Source: Bacillota bacterium (GTDB taxonomy: Bacteria; Bacillota; Clostridia; Acetivibrionales; DSM-1351). Taken from it: a stretch of 6,857 bases of DNA. Both the position numbers and the translations under genes were made by a program. The notes under the pieces are model-generated. The model did no database searches, was not told the origin of the DNA, and saw only the letters and a list, made by a program, of their open reading frames with translations. Positions 5,810 to 6,857 of this stretch are shown here, piece after piece. The first letter of the stretch is position 1, and each line of letters opens with the position of its first letter. Location of the stretch: contig JAEWZA010000103.1 of NCBI GenBank assembly GCA_023395575.1, positions 1 through 6,857 of the forward strand, in the 5' to 3' direction.

Positions 5810-5842
5810 GATATTCCTAAGCTATATTTTTCCTTACGACTC

Positions 5843-5884
5843 AATAATAAAGAGCGGACGCGTATCATATCGCTCTTTATTATT
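5843..5884. terminator. Strong bidirectional-looking intrinsic terminator between the two Gly-rich genes
   Basis: AATAATAAAGAGCG (5843-5856) and CGCTCTTTATTATT (5871-5884) form a perfect 14-bp stem around a 14-nt loop. Flanking CTC and GAG can extend it past a small bulge. The 3' arm is T-rich in either direction. It begins 47 nt after the stop codon of Gly-rich paralogue 2 on the minus strand, so it most likely ends that transcript and separates it from the paralogue 1 unit. Confidence 0.75.
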
Positions 5885-5931
5885 AGTTGAGGTTCAGACA
5901 AACAAAATACAAACTACATAGTGAAGGCTTT

Positions 5932-6567
5932 TTATGATTCTGATGGAGGCCATGCAAATGTCCAACTGCCCTGTCTACCCGGATTACCTGCTTGACCGTT
6001 AGCACCTGGAGTTCCATTATTGCCAACCTTGCCATTGTCACCACTGCCAGCTGCTCCAGCTTTGCCGCCTAAACCACCTACTCCGCCAACTCCGCCGCTG
6101 GCAGGATTTGCAGAAATAACAAAATTCTTTTGGTATTCAGCAGGAGTGTAAATAGTCAAAGATGGGCCGTTGCCGCCATCTCCACCTTTACCTCCGTTGC
6201 CGCCATTTCCACCGTTACCACCGTCTCCAGCCGCTGAGCCAGAGCCCTGGTCTCCACCTTTTCCGCCGTTTCCGCCGTTGCCACCACTTCCGCCATTTCC
6301 ACCCAAGCCTCCAAGAATAGAAATAGCTACTAGGCCATCCAAAGTCCCTGCATATATTGTGGCATCAGCAGCACTTGATCCATTTCCTCCTGCAGCGCCA
6401 TCTATTCCTTTTCCACCAGCACCACCAGCTGATGCTGGGTATCGTGAGGTTGAACCTTTCCAGTCTGTTTCTGAATAACCATTTGCTCCGTTATTTCCAT
6501 TTGAACCTAATCCGCCATTCTGGCCATTTTGCCCACTTGGAGCGGTATATTTAATTAAATCGTCCAT
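5932..6567 (-). CDS. Glycine-rich GGx/collagen-like repeat protein (paralogue 2)
   Basis: This 211-aa protein is a paralogue of the 221-aa Gly-rich protein and shares its layout end to end: a short M-D-D-L-I-K-Y-T-A start, G-x-y triplets (12-30), T-D-W-K-G (34-38), A-D-A-T-I-Y-A (67-73) with L-V-A-I (79-82), GGN-type triplets (86-105, 116-134), L-T-I-Y-T-P to F-V-I-S (137-152), GGx (158-168), G-x-y triplets (176-201), and the terminus W-T-F-A-W-P-P-S-E-S. Blocks conserved outside the glycine arrays are the two T-I-Y modules and the Trp sites, so these are probably functional. It has no signal peptide, cell-wall anchor or Cys, whereas paralogue 1 has a single Cys (89). ATG 6567 is preceded by GGGAGG with 8-nt spacing, a strong site. 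It begins 68 nt after the preceding unrecognised ORF and is followed by a terminator. Function unknown. Confidence 0.85.
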   Translation of the reverse strand: MDDLIKYTAPSGQNGQNGGLGSNGNNGANGYSETDWKGSTSRYPASAGGAGGKGIDGAAGGNGSSAADATIYAGTLDGLVAISILGGLGGNGGSGGNGGNGGKGGDQGSGSAAGDGGNGGNGGNGGKGGDGGNGPSLTIYTPAEYQKNFVISANPASGGVGGVGGLGGKAGAAGSGDNGKVGNNGTPGANGQAGNPGRQGSWTFAWPPSES

Positions 6568-6575
6568 AATTATAA

Positions 6576-6595
6576 CCTCCCTGCAGATACCTGCA
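6576..6595 (-). promoter_or_regulatory. Strong ribosome binding site with adjacent short dyad upstream of Gly-rich paralogue 2
   Basis: On the minus strand GGGAGG (6581-6576) fixes the start at 6567. Just upstream TGCAG (6582-6586) and CTGCA (6591-6595) form a 5-bp inverted repeat around ATAC. This could be a small hairpin affecting translation, though the arms are short enough to be chance. Confidence 0.4.
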
Positions 6596-6635
6596 TAATT
6601 TTAAAATATAAGTTGCTTTTTAACGAATTACCGAG

Positions 6636-6857
6636 TTATTTTGTTTTTGCATTAACTAACTTGTTTACAGATATCCCTAACACACCATAACAAGTAATTT
6701 TGCCATCTTTATCAAAAGTAAGTGTATCAGCTACCAACTGCTTTGGATCACCTGGTGCTATAACAATTTCACTTGAGATGATATAGTCATTTGCCTCAGC
6801 AACATGAACGGTAACAGGGCAAATTACTTTTTCAATTTGACCTTTTAAATGTTGCAA
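6636..6857 (-). CDS. Unrecognised small beta-rich protein, C-terminal part (5' end beyond the window)
   Basis: The frame is open from the right edge to a TAA at 6636-6638, giving 73 or more residues. The first visible codon, TTG, is probably internal. The text alternates hydrophobic strands with turns: V-I-C-P-V-T-V-H-V-A, Y-I-I-S-S-E-I-V-I-A-P-G-D-P, L-T-F-D-K-D-G-K-I-T-C-Y and V-L-G-I-S-V-N. It looks like a compact, soluble beta-sandwich with two visible Cys and no membrane segment. I do not recognise the family. It lies 68 nt upstream of Gly-rich paralogue 2 on the same strand with no terminator between, so the two are probably co-transcribed. It may be a partner or an upstream member of the same unit. 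Confidence 0.6.
   Translation of the reverse strand: MQHLKGQIEKVICPVTVHVAEANDYIISSEIVIAPGDPKQLVADTLTFDKDGKITCYGVLGISVNKLVNAKTK

Noticed and set aside
5004..6554. Pro-rich or Leu/His-rich plus-strand ORFs and a Met/Val/Glu-rich minus-strand ORF over the Gly-rich genes
   Set aside because: They are other-frame readings of GGN codon repeats. They lack ribosome binding sites and show only the mirrored composition of the repeats.
5033..6567. CRISPR-like repeat array
   Set aside because: The repeats are short codon-level GGN and CCN units in coding frame, without regular spacers.
5033..6567. PE_PGRS or true collagen homology
   Set aside because: GGx composition is similar, but there is no PE domain. 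The collagen-like G-x-y runs are short, and the conserved T-I-Y and Trp blocks are not part of either family.

Overview
The window looks like accessory DNA from a low-GC Gram-positive bacterium, most likely a clostridium-like Firmicute. The basis is AT-rich coding and intergenic sequence, strong GGAGG-type ribosome binding sites, and family content (NHLP-type leader peptide, WYL regulator remnant, DUF917). The species cannot be named from sequence alone.

Left third (1-2807). A minus-strand remnant of a WYL-type transcriptional regulator runs off the left edge. It is followed on the plus strand by a short-chain dehydrogenase (SDR) gene whose start codon is ambiguous, then a small ORF that looks frameshifted and that I do not recognise. 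Next comes a two-gene plus-strand unit behind a plausible sigma-A promoter: an 81-residue nitrile-hydratase-leader-like peptide (NHLP) that stops where a core peptide would normally begin, and a DUF917-family protein (S-methyl-thiohydantoin desulfurase-like fold).

Junction (2808-2975). The rightward and leftward genes converge here. The gap holds a comparatively GC-rich island of hairpins that resembles the structured right end of an IS200/IS605 (TnpB/omega-RNA) element, but no transposase ORF is present. Further inverted repeats follow it.

Right two thirds (2976-6857, all minus strand). In transcription order (right to left) there is: the C-terminal part of an unrecognised beta-rich protein; a glycine-rich protein of 211 aa; a strong hairpin terminator; a paralogous glycine-rich protein of 221 aa; a 341-aa protein whose five beta-hairpin units resemble an ABBA-fold (aromatic/indole) prenyltransferase; and a 298-aa single-barrel terpene-cyclase/prenyltransferase-repeat protein with a DADTTA variant of the class II cyclase acid motif. 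The last two are 5 nt apart and probably co-transcribed.

The most interesting content is this right-hand block. Two Gly-rich paralogues share Trp-containing sites (an internal D-W-basic-G and a C-terminal W-[ST]-F-x-W-P-P) and sit beside an apparent prenyltransferase and a terpene-cyclase-like protein. One hypothesis is a prenylated or terpenoid-decorated Gly-rich structural protein or RiPP-like system; another is a terpenoid small-molecule pathway with unrelated Gly-rich neighbours. The second point of interest is the coreless NHLP peptide, which recalls scaffold peptides used for C-terminal amino-acid addition. Both functional ideas are inference.
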